The notes under the pieces: model-generated
The model's database searches: none
What the model saw: the letters and a program-made list of their open reading frames with translations, nothing else
What the model was told of the DNA's origin: nothing
Made by a program: the position numbers and the translations under genes
In this document: in pieces, positions 10,915 through 23,140 of the stretch
How positions within the stretch are numbered: the stretch's first letter is position 1
Layout: each line of letters begins with the position of its first letter
Origin: Tulasnella sp. 424
Taxonomy: Eukaryota > Basidiomycota > Agaricomycetes > Cantharellales > Tulasnellaceae
Reading direction: 5' to 3'
DNA: 64,000 nucleotides
NCBI GenBank assembly: GCA_019633425.1
Contig: WSUB01000174.1
Span: forward strand, 1-64,000

Positions 10915-12330
10915 AATATCTTTTCCTTATTAATCGGCTTGGTTGACGTAGCCAGAGCATCCTTCTCCTCGTTCTTCCTTTTCAAAGCTCCCTTGACGCC
11001 GTAGGCTGCTCGCTGCTCGTCCCACAGGTACTTCCACACCAAAGAGTCCTTGTACGGTAGCACAAACCTATCGGGGCGTTGGGCGGGTGGAACCAGTAGT
11101 TGAATGCCATGTGAATGCCGGATGGTGATGAGCTGCTTCGTGCCACCACGAGGCAGGGAGGTAGAGCATCTCCCCCGCCTTGAGAGTAACGACGAAGGGC
11201 GGGCCGGCGGATTTGAGCGAGGAGAGGCAGGACGGGGTGGAAGGGTCGGAGGTGGACGGAGGAGCGGTGGAGATTGGGAGATTCAAATGGGAATGGAGGA
11301 CGGAGGTTGGGATGCGCATATGCCGGAAATGAAGAGGGATCTTCCTCATCGTCGGACTCGTCTTCGTCGTTGCCACCAATACCTCCCCATTCTTCCTCCC
11401 CATTCTCATTCATCTTGCCTTTCTCCTCCTGGGCCTCCAACCTGGCAAGAATAGCGTCTGCGTCATCCGCGTCGTTCAGGTCGGCAAAGTCCGCATCGGC
11501 CGAATCGCCTTAAGTTCCCTGAACGCGTTTCGAGCTTCCTCATACGCCTTTTTGATCAGCTTAACGTCCATAGCTCGTGCCTTTGAGCTTGACTTCAGCT
11601 CCGACATTCGCCTCTTTAGCGCCTGCATTTTGTATTTCGCAGCATCGTAGCTGTTGAGGCCATCGGACCGAACGGGATTGTGTTCATAGGAGATGCGACC
11701 GTTAGGTTGGACTTTTTTGGTCTTCCCGTGTGGGTGTAAGCAATGAGATTGACTAGGTGGGTAGAGAACGAAACGCTCTCGACCTTGAAAAAGGCAGTAA
11801 AAGTTGTCGTGAAAGTCGTAGTGCTAGCAGAGCCGAAGATGAAGTCAGATACGAAGAGTCATCCGAAGCAGATTATTCACCAGGCCCGAACAAGAACCTT
11901 CTTTCGATTTTCCGACCCATAGATTTTCTTGTTGGAGGACCAGGTTTCCCATCAAGGGCGGAACCAAGGGGAAATCATCCTTGAGAGCGTTTGTGGGCGG
12001 CGGGAAGGTGTCTGGTACGTCATCGTCGTCATCCGAATACTGAGTGATGAGGTAGTGATAGGGTCCCTTGTTGTTTTGAGGACTGTCGAGGAAGTCTCTG
12101 AACCCCGTCGATATCCACCGAACCTCGGTCCCAAACAGTTTTGACTCTTGGTCCATGAGCTCCATGCACCACTAGTTGAATGTGACCAGCTTTCTCTTTT
12201 AGGTATTTTACATCCGTCTATCATCAAGGAAAGAATTGTTAATCTGGGCGACTTCTATTTTCTAAGTGCACGCGCAACATCGCTGGTTTCCTCTTTGCTA
12301 CAATTGAGAAGAACTATTGTGGGATCGACG
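10915..12330 (-). pseudogene. JmjC oxygenase pseudogene, unit 2
   Basis: Exon 3 runs from about 11840 down to 10915 and exon 2 (LMDQESKLFG to SCSGL) lies at about 12190-11890. Exon 3 has at least two frameshifts, one after the acidic EEDPSSF segment and one before the SSSSPSGIHMAFNYWF segment, so the C-terminal cupin strands are out of frame. The 5' exon, at about 12280-12330, has an internal deletion that removes the RAKKW splice junction. It is therefore non-functional. Confidence 0.75.
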
Positions 12331-12505
12331 GCGAGTGAGGGACCATTTCGGTCCAACGACGTAGACCGTGAGATGTTTGGATTTTGGTGGTCACTTCCCA
12401 TCCAGAATCCCCTTTCCACGAAGAACCTCATCGATATATCTCGTCTTCGTTCGCACTCGACATTCTCCTTCACCATCCTTTTGCGGCGCATCGCTCAAAA
12501 ATATA

Positions 12506-12970
12506 ATGTCCGCACAGCTCTCAGAACCGTCTATCGACGCTGACAAACTCGGCACGTGACCCCAGAAAGCGAAGGCGTTTCCTGTGGCGTGCGTAGACCG
12601 TTCCATGCTCCCCAAAGAAAATGATACACGAACCGTAATCTTTTGCGTTCTAGAATAGTGAAAGACTAGATGCAATTGAAGGCTCGGAAGCTCCAGAGGA
12701 TGAAGGCGACGATGAAGTTTACGCTGCCCTCGACGAGCTGAACGAGCAAGACGAACTTGTGCGCCAATCTCCTATCTAATCAACAAGCTTTGCTGTTGCT
12801 AACTCATCGTCCTGTTTGCTTCGGACGACGATAGAGCCGTGAAATGTCACCCTCAAAAACCGCTCAATCAGACGCGACGACGCTGGCCACTCCATGTCAA
12901 AACGAAACCAACACGACAAAGCAAGGGTGGCGTTCGTCTACCACTATACCCGACAGCTTCACATCGATTT
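12506..12970 (+). pseudogene. ISWI 5' remnant, unit 3
   Basis: The start codon, the MSAQLSEPS N-terminus and the acidic exon (about 12690-12760) match the full ISWI gene. Homology ends at the same place as in units 1, 4 and 5 (CGACAGCTTCACATCG). There is no catalytic part. The shared promoter with the neighbouring JmjC pseudogene is retained. Confidence 0.8.
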
Positions 12971-13157
12971 ATCAACTTTCGATATTTGCTTTCGGTCCGA
13001 TCAGCCTTTGCTTTTCTTCATCTTTGCTGGCCTCCAGAGCACTGTTGTGTCCTTATTGAGTTTCTCCTCGTCGTTATCCCGTCCAACGCAATAATAATAA
13101 TGCATTATCTGTCCAACGCGCATAGTTGAAACGAAGACGTTCGGGCAGGTTTCGAGC

Positions 13158-14360
13158 CTAATCTCGTCCCAAGAAGCTCCACAGCATCGCGTTGAACGTG
13201 TCGGGGTCTTGGATGAACGCGAAATGCGAGACCTGCCCATGAACGTCAGTCATCGGGTCTCCTCGCAACAGATTAACGTGGGTTACCGCACCTGTGGGAG
13301 AAGCAGTTGCCCTGCGTCGGGTAACCACCTTGCCATGTCGTCCTGCTGGCTCCTCAACACCGCCTCCTCATGATCACCGTCGACGATCCACACGTTCGTC
13401 GAGTTGATTGCCGAGAAAAACGGTTCTGTCCAGTTGGGCTGCCCCTTCCACATTTGCATGATCTGGTTCAAGAAATCGTCGTACCGATTCGCGTGAGGGG
13501 ACAGACGGCCGTATTCTGAGATGGTGCGGTTGATGTAGGTCATGAAGACCGGGGAGAGGGTGGTGTCCATGACGCCGCTGGTGTTGTAGTTGGCGGAGAA
13601 AGCGAAGACTTTGTCGACTCGGGATGGGTGTTTGGCGGCGATGTTGAGTGCTAATCCGCGTTACGGGAGTTTGGGATGGAAATTCAAGCCGAGGGAGGGA
13701 AAGTGTGGCGCACCGCTGATGGCACCATCGGACCAACCGACGAAAGATGCCTTGGGAATATGAAGGTGGTCCAGCAACGCGACGACTGCGAAAACACTGG
13801 AGGTAAATTTCGAGCCTGGATTATTAGAGCTGCGTCGTAGGCTTACAGTCCTCAGACATAAGGTCATAACCCAAAGGAATATCAAAGTCGGTCGTGCTTC
13901 TCCCGTGCCCCCTCGAATCTACGGTAACGACCTTGAGGCCCTTTCTCCTGAAGAACTGAACTTGATGACCAAAGTAGTCCGAGTTTCCCAGGCCACCGTG
14001 AAGGAAGAATATGGGCGAATGGTGTGGGTTTGAAGCCCCGAAAATGTCGTACCAAAGCTGACGAGTGGATGTGACGTTGCAAATTGGATGGGAATGCTAA
14101 TGATGAGGAACGTGCCTACGAACCTGAATGTTGTTGATCTCTGCGTATTTTCCTCCCCTAGACCATGGTAAACTTGGGGTAGGGGGTAGTGAAAGCCAGC
14201 GTTTGGAAGAACGAATGACCGTCGTCTCGTCTGGGTATTTCCCACTGAAGTGAAGCCGTGGTCAAACAATTGGCTTTCTAAAAGGCATGTAGACTACGTA
14301 CCTGGGCCAAAGCAGCATTACCTGACTGACCAAGCCTAGAAAGTTCGACAGACCAAACAT
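13158..14360 (-). CDS. alpha/beta-hydrolase, copy B (intact)
   Basis: Exons 14360-14302, 14244-14124, 14057-13847, 13785-13714, 13650-13292 and 13232-13158 give the same six-exon structure as copy A. The product is 298 aa with identical exon lengths. It retains HGGLGNS, GWSDG, VDGDHE and PQVSHF, so the Ser-Asp-His triad is complete. The N-terminus (MFGLSNFLGLVSQVMLLWP) is hydrophobic. The first donor is a consensus GTACGT. Copies A and B are the only hydrolase copies in the window with an open frame. Substrate unknown. Confidence 0.82.
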
Positions 14361-15600
14361 TACAAGTCCTTTTGAATCGAAGAGTGAGAAAATGGCGGAC
14401 GGTGTTGGATTGTCCAAGGCCGGATGGAGCCGGTCACGCCGTGACAGTGGCTACGTTGTCACATCCCCGAACGACAATCTCGCCACTTCCATTGTCCAAC
14501 GCCACCACTCGCGAACCTGTGCTCGACCGTGTCTCTCAATCCCGCAAGTTTCGTGGCTCTCGTGGGGCTGTATTTACGCTGGAGTTCCAAAACGTTCTCT
14601 CGTCATGACGGCAGTTGAGTTGAGTTCAACCCGCTGGTCCCCCTATCATCGGTGTGAAGAGATTTCAGCAGGAGCTTGAGTGCTTTCATGCCGCAGGCAA
14701 CGGATCGGAATCATTTATTTCACTCTATCGGAAAGACCAATACCTCTCCTCCGATGGACGCTCGTTGAGTACGGTGGGGAACGAGCCTCAAGGCCGCCAC
14801 AGCTTCGAAACCAAGGATCGCAGAGTGGAGCGTTGAATATCTCACATTTCGAGACTTTTTGTACAAGCGCTACTATATTCTCTTTTACGTTCTGGAGTAA
14901 CGGGAGAGAAAAGTTTCGACAGGGACGTGTCAGTGATGACGAGGCCATAAGGAGGACTTGACAAGCAGAAGCCAGATAGAGGAATCGAGATCACAGTCTG
15001 CTACTGTAAAGGCGTCGCCGAGACTGCCTCTCTAAGTTATGCCATTAGGCGCCGTAATTTGTCTTGACTTGCAGCGCGTGATCGTGCCAGGAATTCATCT
15101 TACAAGGGGAGGTCCGCAATGTCCGGAATCCGAACACGCTGCGGATGTGCCACCCGTATCCAGGACATGTTGGAAAAGATACCTAGTTCGCTTAGGAGAT
15201 CGAACCGATTGAGACGTTTTAGCAGGGAATGATTGCATCGTGTTTCGACTGTGGAAGCATCCCGAACAAGTCTGCGGTTTCTCACACATTGCCGCCGTGT
15301 TCTGGACCGGAAGATCGATTACTATCCCCTTAAGTGTGTCTATTGCGAGAGAACCTCAGCTTCATCACGCGCGCTTGCAATAAACGCCCAAAAACAGGAC
15401 CACAGCTGCATGGCCGTTATCTAACAGGGGAGGAGGAACACGTTGCGATGAGGTTCCGGTGGTGAGGGTCATACGTCCTTTTATTCCGCCTGCCACCCAG
15501 TGCCCCGCAAACTCTTCATCCGCTTTCCCCCTCTCTGTAAAGCCAATCCGAGACGGACGACCATTACAATTGTCCAGACTCTTCACGCTTAATACACCTT
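14361..15600. other. divergent spacer between hydrolase B and kinase-TPR 3
   Basis: Homologous to the other unit spacers, with no supportable gene. The TATA position before kinase-TPR 3 reads CTGTAAAG (about 15535-15542), i.e. degenerate, as in copy 2. Confidence 0.6.
14433..14445. promoter_or_regulatory. GTCACGCCGTGAC palindrome upstream of hydrolase B
   Basis: Perfect 13-bp palindrome 73 nt upstream of the hydrolase start, followed by another GTCAC at about 14457. It corresponds to the sites at 2083 and 25059. Confidence 0.45.
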
Positions 15601-18600
15601 ATGCAAAAAGACGAAGCCCACGATGCCGGGCCTTCCGCTTTGCCTGGCTCATCGTCCGATTCAAACCACAATGGTTCCTCCGGGGGATTGCAGCTGAGTG
15701 CCAAGCTGGCACGTCCCTCCCAAGTCCCTTTGAGCAATTTTGACAGCTAACCCAGACAACTTTCCCCGTAGAGGGATAAGCTCGAGAAGCTTACGGAATG
15801 GCGAATTGATCCGTCCTCTATCGAATCCCCCAAAAACGCCCGCGAGTTCCTTGGAGGAAGTGCAACAGTTTCTCGAGCCTTTTTGGTGTCTCCTTCAGGT
15901 GGCCAGGTCAGAACGGGACAACCCAACCCTACCGAAAACGAAGGTCTCGACTTACCTGCCGGAGAAACGTCGCAGAAGCTGAAGGTTGGTAGTCGTGAAC
16001 ATTTCCGGCGATTGACCGCGACGATGAGCGGCTCATCCATTTCAACCCTACAGGACGTAGCAGTAAAGAAAATGATTATAGCAGGCGACCCATCGCGGGT
16101 ATTAGGGGTGAGCTGAATCCGGTCAATGACGTGCGGGTTTTGAACACTGAGGTCTTCCGGTTCAGTTGACCCTCAGGGAGGCGGAATTCTTGATCGGACT
16201 ATCTCACGAGAACGTCATTAAACTAGAAGGATTCGTTGAAGACTTGTCCAAGGATGTAGTGTGGCTGGTCTTTCCCTGGGGGGACAACGGTACCTTGAAG
16301 GATTTTATCGCCTCGGCGGATTGGGAAATCCCAGAACGAATTTCGCTGGTACGGTCGAACTACTTTCCGTTGACCACCTCTGAGACTATGTACTCCAGAT
16401 TAACGACGTGGCTAGAGGAGTCGAGCACCTTCATAGCCAACAACCTCCCATACGCCACGGCGACCTCAAATCCGTACGTTCCGACGGCGTCATAATGAAC
16501 CGCTGACAAACTTGGTTCTATCTTTTCAGATAAACATATTGGTCAACTCAGAATGCGGCGCGGTGATTACCGACTTTGGATCCGCTCGTCGTATCAAAAC
16601 CAAGAATCTGCAGAAGGAGAAGAGGCAAACAGAAAACAAACCGCAAGTAGCTCTGTCGCTTGAAGCAACGTTCCGTGGCTCCACCAAAACCATAGGCATA
16701 ACGCTGACGGGGGATTGTTATACTCTTCGGTGGGCTGCACCAGAGGTGTTGAGAGAGGAGGAAGCCGCCCTTGAGAGCGATATCTGGGCGTTGGGATGGG
16801 TAGCGTATGAAGTAAAGTTCATTTCCTATATCGTTCTCAGCCAAGGCTGAAAAGTCTGCCCCGAAATAGGTCATGACCAACGCGATCCCGTTTCAAGACG
16901 TCAAGGACACCGTAGTCATCATACGGGTCATTCAAGGAGACCTCCCTTCCATCACCGACAACGCTCGGATGTCTTTGATTCAGGCACTCTGTTCCCTCAT
17001 CCTTGCGTGCTGGAGCATCGAACCTCGAAACCGACCGACTGCTGAGGATTGCCACAAGTTAATCAACTGGATGGTGAATAATGCTGATTTCCGGTCAACT
17101 ACATGCAACTTGGATTGACCAATTTGGTGTAGCCTATGATTAGACCAAACCCGATACGAACCACGGAAACAGCGGCCTCGAGAGCTCGTTCACCAGCACT
17201 TCTGATGAAATTGGGAGATATGTACAGGCGACAGAGTGACAACCGAAATGCGGTGAAGTTTTTCACCAGTGCTCTGGCTAGCTACAGAGATATCAGGGAC
17301 GGTCAAGGAAGGGCGGCTGCGCTGGTACAGCTGGCACAGGTGCACAGGCTTCAAACCGAATACAGCAGGGCCGTTGTATTCTATTCCTCGGCTCTACAAA
17401 TCCTCATTGACATCGGCGACAGTCAAGGGAGAGCTGACGCTCTTTGGGGTCTCGCCGAGGTACATCGGCTTCAGAACGAGTACAACCAGGCCCTCACGTT
17501 CTACTCCGAGGCTCTTCAAATCCATACCAATGTCGGTGACCAGCAAGGGAGAGCTTCCGCTCTTTGGGGTCTCGCTGAGGTGCATCGGGCTCGGAACGAG
17601 TACAGCCAGGCCGGTACATTATATTCCCAGGTCCTTCAAATCAGCACCGACATTGGCTACAGGCAAGGGAGAGCTGACGCCCTTACGGGTCTCGCTGAGG
17701 TGCATCGGGTCCACAATGACTACCGCGAGGCCGTCGCACTCTACCTCGAGGCACTACAAATAAACGCCGACATCGGCAACAAGCGAGGGAGAGCCTTCGT
17801 TCTTTCGTGTCTCACTGAGGTGTATCACAATCGAAGCGCACTCGGCCAGGCCGTCACACCTTCCCCCGAGGCCTTAAAGATTCGTGCCGACGTCGGCGAC
17901 AAGCATCGGACAGCTGAGGCCCTTTGGGGTCTCGCCGAGTTACACCGGCTTGAAAGCGAGTACAACAAGGCCGCCATACTTTATTCCGAGGCCCTACAAA
18001 TCCACACTGACATCGGCGACCGACAAGGGAGAGCCTCTGCTCTTTGGGGTCTCGGGGAGGTGCATCGGGCTCGAAGCGAGTACCACCAGGCCGTCACACT
18101 TTACTCCGAGGCCTTACAAATTCGCACCGACATCGGTGACAGGAAAGGGAGCGCTGACGTTCTTTGGGGTCTCGCCGAAGTCCATCGGGCTCGGAACGAG
18201 CACAGCCAGACCATCACACTCTACGCCGAGGTTTTACAAATCCGCACAGAAATCGACGACAAAAAGGGAAGAGCTGACATCCTTTGGGCTCTCACTGAGG
18301 CATATCACAGTCGAAGCGTGTTCAACAAGGCCGTCACACCGTCCCCCGAGGCCTTACAAATTCGCGCCGACGTCTGCGACAAGCACCGGACAGCTGAGGC
18401 CCTTTGGGGTCTCGCCGAGATACACCGGCTTCAAAGGGAGTACACCCAAGCCGTCATATTCTACTCCGAGGCTCTACAAATCCGGACCGACATCGGCGAC
18501 AGGAAAGGGAGAGCGGACGCTCTTTGGGGTCTCGCCGAGGTGCATCGCGTTCAAAACGAGTACCGCCAGGCCAAGACCCTCTACTCCGAGATCCTACAAA

Positions 18601-20456
18601 TCCGGACCGACATCGGCGACAGGAGAGCGAGGGCTGACGCTCTTTGGAGTCTCGCTGAGGTGTATCGGGTTCAAAGCGAGTACAGCCAGGCAGTCAAACA
18701 TTACTCGGAGGCCTTACAAGTCCACACCGACGTCGGCGACATGAAAGAGAGAGTTGGCACTCTTTGGAGCCTCGCTGAGGTGCATCGGGTTCGAAGCGAA
18801 TACAGCCAGTCAACTGCATTTTACGCCGTGGCCCTACAGTTCCATACCGACATCGGCGACAGGAAAGGGAGAGCTGACGCTCTTTGGCGTCTCGCTGAGG
18901 TGCATTGCGCTCAAAACGAGTACGGCCAGGCTATTACACTCTACTCCGAGCNNNNNNNNCGTCTCGCTGAGGTGCATTGCGCTCAAAACGAGTACGGCCA
19001 GGCTATTACACTCTACTCCGAGTCTCTAGATATCCGCACCGACCTCGGCGACAGGAAAGGTAGAGCTGACGCTCTTTGTGGCCTCGCTGAGGTGCATCGC
19101 GCTGAAAACAAGTACAGCCAGGCCATCACACTCTACTCCGAGGCTCTAGAAACCGGCACCGACCTCGGCGATAGGAAAGGGAGATCTGACGCCCTTTTTG
19201 GCCTCGCTGAGGTGCATCGCGCTAAAAACGAGTACAGCCAGGCCATCACGCTCTACTCCGAGGCTCTTGATATCCGCACCGACCTCGGCGACAGTAAAGG
19301 GAGAGCTGACGCTCTTTGGCGTCTCGTTGAGGTGCATTGCGCTCAAATGGAGTACGGCCAGGCTATTACACTCTACTCCGAGGCTCTAGATATCCGCACC
19401 GACCTCGGCGACAGGAAAGGGAGAGCTGCTGCTCTTTGGCGTCTCGTTGAGGTGCATTGCGCTCAAAACCAGTATGACCAGGCCATCACACTCTACTCCG
19501 AGGCTCTAGAAATCCACACCAACCTCGGCGATAGGAAAGAGAGATCCGACGCTCTTTTTGGCCTCGCTGAGGTGCATCGCGCTGAAAACGAGTACAGCCA
19601 GGCCATCACGCTCTACTCCGAGGCTCTAGAAATCCACACCAACCTTGGCGATAGGAAAGAGAGATCCGACGCCCTTTTTGGCCTCGCTGAGGTGCATCGC
19701 GCTGAAAACGAGTACAGCCAGGCCATCACGATCACGCTCTACTCCGAGGCTCTAGAAATCCGCACCGACCTCGGAGACAGGAAAGGGAGAGCTGATGCTC
19801 TTTGGGGTCTCGCTGAGGTGCATTACGCTCAAAGGGAGTACGGCCAGGCTATTACACTCTACTCCGAGGCTCTTGATATCCGCACCGACCTCGGCGACAG
19901 GAAAGGGAGAGCTGACGCTCTTTGGGGTCTCGCTGAGGTTCATTGCGCTCAAAACCAGTATGACCAGGCCATCACACTCTACTCCGAGGCTCTAGAAATC
20001 CACACCAACCTCGGCGATAGGAAAGGGAGATCCGACGCTCTTTTTGGCCTCGCTGAGGTGCATCGCGCTGAAAACAAGTACAGCCAGGCCATCACGCTCT
20101 ACTCCGAGGCTCTAGAAGTCCGCACCGTCCTCGGCGACAGGAAAAGGAGAGCTGATGCTCTTTGGTGTCTCGCTGAGGTGCATTTCGCTCAAAGGGAGTA
20201 CGGCCAGGCTATTACACTCTACTCCGAGGCTCTAGATATCCGCACCGACCTCGGCGACAGGAAAGGGAGAGCTGACGCTCTTTGGGGTCTCGTTGAGGTG
20301 CACTGCGCTCAAAACAAGTACAGCCAGGCCAACACACTCTTTACCGAGGCTCTACAAATCGGCACCGACATCGGCGACAGGCGAGGGAGAGCTCACTATA
20401 GAAGATCTCGCCTAGTACGATGGGCCAAACACTACTCCCCTAGTATTTCGATGTAA
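15601..20456 (+). CDS. kinase-TPR copy 3 (TKL-like kinase with about 27 TPRs)
   Basis: Exons 15601-15708, 15772-15984, 16054-16107, 16166-16348, 16399-16473, 16530-16811, 16870-17073 and 17133-20456, about 1480 aa including the gap. Kinase: VAVKKM, HGDLKS, INILV, DFGSARR, APEVL and a kinase C-lobe ending NRPTAED. The GGSATVSRA-like stretch of exon 2 may be the glycine loop, set apart from the beta3 lysine by an insertion. The array of 40-residue TPRs is the longest in the window. It contains 8 Ns (18952-18959). Its normal C-terminus is lost: after 20400 the frame runs through non-homologous sequence to a stop inside a transposon-like insertion. Intron 1 starts with GC (15709-15710). Probably a cytosolic signalling protein; function unknown. 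Confidence 0.75.
17133..20400 (+). repeat. 120-bp TPR-coding tandem array of kinase-TPR 3
   Basis: Around 27 units of 120 bp, each encoding one 40-aa TPR of the type LYSEALxIRTDLGDRKGRAD / ALWGLAEVHxAQNEYxQAIT. The 3' half (from about 18900) is far more homogeneous than the 5' half. Two adjacent units at 19491-19610 and 19611-19730 are nearly identical. A 6-bp tandem duplication (ATCACG) adds two residues at about 19727. Confidence 0.9.
18952..18959. other. assembly gap (8 N) inside the TPR array
   Basis: The 63 bp before the gap (18888-18950) and the 63 bp after it (18960-19022) are identical. The contigs were probably abutted rather than overlapped, or one or more whole repeats are missing. 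Repeat count and any frame statement here are unreliable. Confidence 0.9.
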
Positions 20457-21180
20457 CAGGATGTCCCACGTCCCGACCCCCTATCTGCACCGGTAAATTT
20501 AAAAAATGTCTCCCGGTCCCGAGGGTCTCCGCCAGTCGGGACAAGTGTCCCCGCCGGTAAGAAGTAAATATTGCCAAAAGAGCTTAGGAGTATATATAGA
20601 TAATATGTATTAGTGAAAATTTCAATGTAATTGGGTGCTTAAGCAACCATAGAAGGTCCTCGCCCTCTTTCTGAGGAACCGGCCGAAACGGCCAACGTTG
20701 GCACATGCGAACAATCCAAATATCCATTTTCTGACTCAGGCCCACCTTTGAAAATCGCTCGGCTCCTCCGATTCTTGATAGGATAGTTGTTGAGGTCATT
20801 GGTCCTAGACGAGAGAGACCAAGAGGGGCGATGACGCGTAAATGGCGTGAAAGGCAGAGTTGAATTCGAAAAGGCCAACATCTCCGCTGATTGAAGTTGC
20901 CTACCAACGTAAACCGGTTGATTGGCTGAAAACCAGTTTCTTTCAGACTGAGTGCTCCTGAAGCGCCACAAAAGTCTAAATTTATAAGCACATTCCTCAG
21001 AGTTCCTAGGATGGCAATAGACAGCCTTGGGCCGGGCGCCCCTTGGGAAGGAACCGCTCCGGTAAAAATTTGTCCCCCGATCCCCATTAGTCGCGCCGTC
21101 TCAAATTGCCGCGCCGGTACACTTGCGCCGGCAAAAAAAACTGTCCCGGTGTCCCACATGTGCCTGTTATATCGAAATAG
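20443..21180. mobile_element. 738-bp non-autonomous DNA transposon (MITE-like)
   Basis: The ends are inverted repeats: GTATTTCGATGTAACAGG on the left and, reversed, CTATTTCGATATAACAGG on the right, with looser inverted similarity further in (ACAAGTGT...CGCCGG). TA flanks both sides (20441-20442 and 21181-21182), as expected for Tc1/mariner-type insertion. There is no transposase ORF. A longer 10-bp direct repeat ACACTACTCC at 20429 and 21415 leaves open a larger insertion of about 980 bp. It lies where the last TPR exon and 3' flank of kinase-TPR 3 should be. Confidence 0.65.
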
Positions 21181-21548
21181 TACAGTATAAGTCCCATGCG
21201 TGACGCAAGGCCCAAGCCCACTCGGGACTTTCGCGGCGAGCCCGTGGTCCCTCGGCTTCATGGGTAAATCAGGCCCTGGAATTTTGGAGGTCAGTCAAAA
21301 TCAGTGCTTTGTTGTACCGGGCTCTGCCTGGGACAACTTCAGCCTGGGACAAAATCCGGCACACAAGGTTGGAAAAAATCAAGTATATATATGCATAAAA
21401 ACTACTATGGTAATACACTACTCCTCAGTATATGACGCATGATCAACGGTTCCCTGTCTTTTTACGAATACCCACTTTCCTCGGTCCATGATCCTGCCAA
21501 CCATTATACAGATGCCGCACTTGGTCTATCGACATTTACAGATAGATC
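21181..21548. other. spacer between insertion and JmjC 3
   Basis: The first about 240 bp are not homologous to other units and may belong to the same or a nested insertion. From about 21440 the unit sequence resumes (decayed 3' flank of the kinase-TPR gene, then the JmjC 3' end). No gene seen. Confidence 0.5.
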
Positions 21549-22980
21549 CTACAATTTTAATCTCTTTTTCTTGCTAATGGGTTTGGTTGACATAGCCGGA
21601 GCATCCTTCTCCTCGGCCTTCCTCTTCAAGCCTTTCTTAGCCCCATAGGCTGCTCGCTGCTCGTCCCGCAGGTACTTCCACACCAAAGAGTCCTTGTACG
21701 GCAGCGTAAACCTATCCCGGTCGTTGGGTGGATGGAACCAGTAGTTGAATGCCATGTGGATGTCGGATGGCGATGAGCTGGACGAGGTGACTTCGTGCCA
21801 TCAGGAGGCAGGGAGGTAGAGCATCTCCCCTGCCTTGAGATTAACGACGAACGGAGGGCCAGCGGATTTGAGAGAGGAAAGGAAGGATGAGATGGAGAGT
21901 TTGGAAGAAGGGGGAGTGGTGGTGGTTGGGAGATTCAAGTGGGAATGGAGGACGGAAGTTGGGATGCCGGAGAACGAGGATGGATCTTCCTCGTCTTGAT
22001 CCTGAGACTCGTCTTCTTCGTTGCCACCAATACCTCCCCATTCTTCCTCCTCATTCTCATTCATCTTGCCTTTCTTCTCCTGGGCCTCCAACCTGGCAAG
22101 AATAGCGTCTGCGTCATCCGCGCCGTTCCCGGCAAAGTCCGCGTCGGCCGAATCGCCTTGAAGTTCCCTGAACGCGTTTCGAGCTTCCTCATACGCCTTC
22201 TTGACCAACTTAACGTCCATAGCCCGCGACTTTGAGCTTGACCTCAATTCTAGTAGCTCTTCTTTAACGCAGACATCCTGTATTTTGCGGCATCGTAGCT
22301 GTTGAGCCCATGCGACCGGAGGGATTGTGTGTATAGGGGATGAGACCGTTAGGATGGACTTTTTTTATCTTCCTGTGTGGGTGTAAGTGATGATATTGAC
22401 TGGGTGAGTAGAGAACAAAACACTTTCGACCTCGAAGCAGGCAGTACAGCTTGTCATGAAAGTCGTGTTGCTGGGAGAGCCGAGGACCGAGTCAGATACG
22501 AAGAATCATTTGAAGCAAGTTACTCACAAGGCCCGAACAAGAACCTTCTTTCGATTTTCCGACCCATAGATTTTCTCGTTGGAGGACCAGATTTCCCATC
22601 AAGTTCGGAACCAAGGGGAAATCGTCCTTGAGAGCGTTTGTGGGCGGCGGGAAGGTGTCTGGTACGTCATCGTCGTCATCCAAATACTGAGTGATGAGGT
22701 AGTGATAGGGTCACTTGTTGTTTTGAGGACTGTCGAGGAAGTCTCTGAACTCCGCCGAACCCTGGTCAAACAGTTTTGACTCTTGGTCCATGGGCTCCAC
22801 CGTTAGTTGAACGTGACCAGCTTTCTCTTTTAGGTATTTTACATCCATCTATCATCAAGGAAAGAAAATATTGTTAAACTGGGCCACTTCTATTCTCCAA
22901 GTGCACGCAACATCGCTGGTTTCCGCTTTGCTACATAATTGAGAAGAACTATTGTGCATCGACGGCGAGTGAGGGACCAT
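21549..22980 (-). pseudogene. JmjC oxygenase pseudogene, unit 3
   Basis: Same layout as the intact gene at 39255. The final exon is open except for a TGA in place of the first Trp of LPASWWHEV (near 21800), immediately before the third iron ligand. The C-terminal tail (KKRLKL) is preserved. Frame is also disturbed near 22250, and the 5' exon carries the internal deletion seen in units 2 and 4. The single nonsense change suggests recent decay of this exon. Confidence 0.75.
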
Positions 22981-23140
22981 TTGGGTCCAACGACGTAGAC
23001 CGTGAGATGTTTGGATTTTGGTGGTCACTTCCCATCCAAAAATACCCTTTCCACGAAGAACCACATCGCTATATCTCGTCTTCGTTCGCACTCGACATTC
23101 TCCTTCACCATCCTTTTGCGGCGCATCGGTCAAAAATATA

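Noticed and set aside
17133..20400. Regular short-period repeats considered as a CRISPR array
   Set aside because: Units are 120 bp, protein-coding with a clear TPR consensus and without spacers. The genome is eukaryotic with introns.
20584..21261. 225-aa minus-strand ORF inside the transposon-like insertion
   Set aside because: No transposase or other recognisable motif. It crosses the right TIR and looks like chance open frame in a GC-balanced element.
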